From Opisthocomus hoazin (Eukaryota > Chordata > Aves > Opisthocomiformes > Opisthocomidae): DNA of 64,000 nt. Where the stretch lies: positions 67,958,814 through 68,022,813 of the forward strand of contig NC_134414.1 of assembly GCF_030867145.1 (NCBI RefSeq), written 5' to 3'. Made by a program: the position numbers and the translations under genes. This document shows, piece by piece, positions 63,260 to 64,000 of the stretch (the stretch's first letter is position 1; every line of letters begins with the position of its first letter). The notes under the pieces were generated by a model. The model worked only from the letters and a program-made list of their open reading frames with translations. It had not been told where the DNA came from and did not search any database.

Positions 63260-63862
63260 TGTCATGGTTTAACGCCAGCTGGCAACTAAGCACCACACTT
63301 AATAATTAAAAAGAAATAATAACATCATCATCATCATCAACACCAATAAAGATACTGTAAGGAAAAGACGAAAAAATAAAATGAAAGAAACACAAGTGAT
63401 GCAAATGAAAACAATTGCTCACCACCAACCAACTGATGGCCAGCTAGTCCTTGAGCAGTGGCCCACCCTGCCAAACTCCCCGCTAATTTTAGAATCATAG
63501 AATGCTTTGGGTTGGAAGGGACCTTTAGAGGTCATCTAGCTCACCCCCCCCTGCAGTGAGCAGGTATATCTTCAGCTAGACCAGACTGCTCAGAGCATGA
63601 CGTCATACGGTGTGGGATATCCCTTTGGTCAGTTGGGGTCAGGTGTTCTGGCTGTGTTTCCTCCCAGCTTCTTGTGCACTCCCAGCCTCCTCGCTGGTGG
63701 GGTCGGGTGAGAGGCAGAAAAGGCCTTGGCTCTGTAAGTGCTGCTCAATAATAACTAAAACATCCTTGTGTTGTCAACACTGTTTTCAGCGCAAATCCAA
63801 AACACAGCCCTGTACCAGGTACTATGAAGAAATTTAACTCTATCCCAGCCAAAACCAGTACT
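63260..63862 (-). mobile_element. ERVL-class solo LTR, split by a CR1 insertion
   Basis: On the plus strand it begins TGTCATGGTTTAACGCCAGC and ends near AACCAGTACT. I recognise this from memory as an LTR family common in neoavian birds. The family's usual sense strand is the minus strand here: the CRE-type site TGACGTCA (63598-63605) should lie upstream of its TATA box in that direction. The minus-strand 5' end has lost the canonical TG (it reads AG). A CR1 fragment (63490-63596) has landed between the CRE and the position expected for the TATA box, so the LTR promoter is interrupted. A short (ATC)n run lies at 63323-63338. No internal retroviral genes are present. The 75-codon plus frame at 63610-63837 is antisense LTR sequence. 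Confidence 0.82.
63490..63596 (-). mobile_element. CR1 LINE fragment nested in the LTR
   Basis: The plus strand reads TAGAATCATAGAATG-type 3'-end sequence, then GGGTTGGAAGGGACC and CTGCAGTGAGCAGG, the reverse complement of a CR1 3' end, about 107 bp long. Its 5'-truncated side joins the LTR at GAGC (63593-63596), four bases that fit both the CR1 and the LTR sequence as I remember it, so microhomology at the junction is likely. It inserted after the LTR did. Confidence 0.92.
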
Positions 63863-63867
63863 ATGGC

Positions 63868-64000
63868 CTTGTAAACTGTCCAGATACCCTACATGCAAAG
63901 CAGAGATGTTAAGACTGTTGCCTCAATGAGCTTTAACTTTTGTTACTGTTAGACTTTTCTCCACAGTCTCGCTCAGATCCTTCAGAAACACCACTGGCTT
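63868..64000. other. Flanking single-copy sequence
   Basis: The last 133 bases beyond the LTR target duplication. No feature is visible. Confidence 0.6.

Larger units (their letters stand above)
63255..63867. repeat. 5-bp target-site duplication flanking the LTR
   Basis: ATGGC occurs at 63255-63259 immediately before the LTR and at 63863-63867 immediately after it. Five-base duplications are usual for ERVL-type integrases. The match confirms both LTR ends and shows the insertion is a solo LTR formed by recombination between its two original LTRs. Confidence 0.8.

Noticed and set aside
63610..63837. 75-codon plus-strand ORF near the end of the window.
   Set aside because: It lies wholly within the ERVL LTR, antisense to the orientation inferred for it.
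1..64000. CRISPR array, operon, tRNA, rRNA, riboswitch or prophage.
   Set aside because: No regularly spaced repeats, no cloverleaf or rRNA landmarks, and no dense ORF packing; the sequence is vertebrate nuclear DNA.

Overview
This is bird nuclear DNA, almost entirely non-coding. It is AT-rich and CpG-poor. The only recognisable interspersed repeats are CR1 LINE copies and one ERVL-class solo LTR. Avian genomes are typically repeat-poor and dominated by CR1. CR1 also occurs in crocodilians and turtles, but this LTR family is one I associate with neoavian birds, so a non-galliform bird is the best guess. I see no tRNA, rRNA, CRISPR array or bacterial-type gene.

Layout: 1-4071 unannotated single-copy-like DNA; 4072-5140 a CR1 copy with a readable but broken reverse-transcriptase ORF; 7504-7655 a short older CR1; 12813-12840 a perfect 28-bp palindrome; 19050-24190 AT-rich DNA with candidate conserved non-coding blocks; 29817-30365 a 549-base pyrimidine tract built of successive simple-repeat blocks; 35690-36060 another candidate conserved block; 36835-36984 an exon-like block with a Kozak ATG, a signal-peptide-like start and a good splice donor; 38118-38243 a small CpG cluster; 40911-41500 an older CR1 with a long 3' UTR; 42990-43200 a minus-strand exon-like block behind a strong splice acceptor; 47161-47205 a near-perfect inverted repeat; 50200-51080 and 58560-59115 candidate conserved blocks; 63260-63862 an ERVL solo LTR with intact 5-bp target duplications, itself split by a CR1 insertion.

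The best overall reading is a long intron or intergenic gene desert of a vertebrate developmental or neural-type locus. I could not name a host gene. All five retroelement insertions lie on the minus strand. That fits (but does not prove) a host transcript on the plus strand, the strand of the 36835-36984 exon candidate. Nearly all long open reading frames here are chance, antisense to CR1, or low-complexity artefacts. I found no clear undescribed biological system. The most check-worthy items are the two exon candidates, the 47161-47205 and 12813-12840 palindromes, the layered pyrimidine tract and the LTR/CR1 nest.
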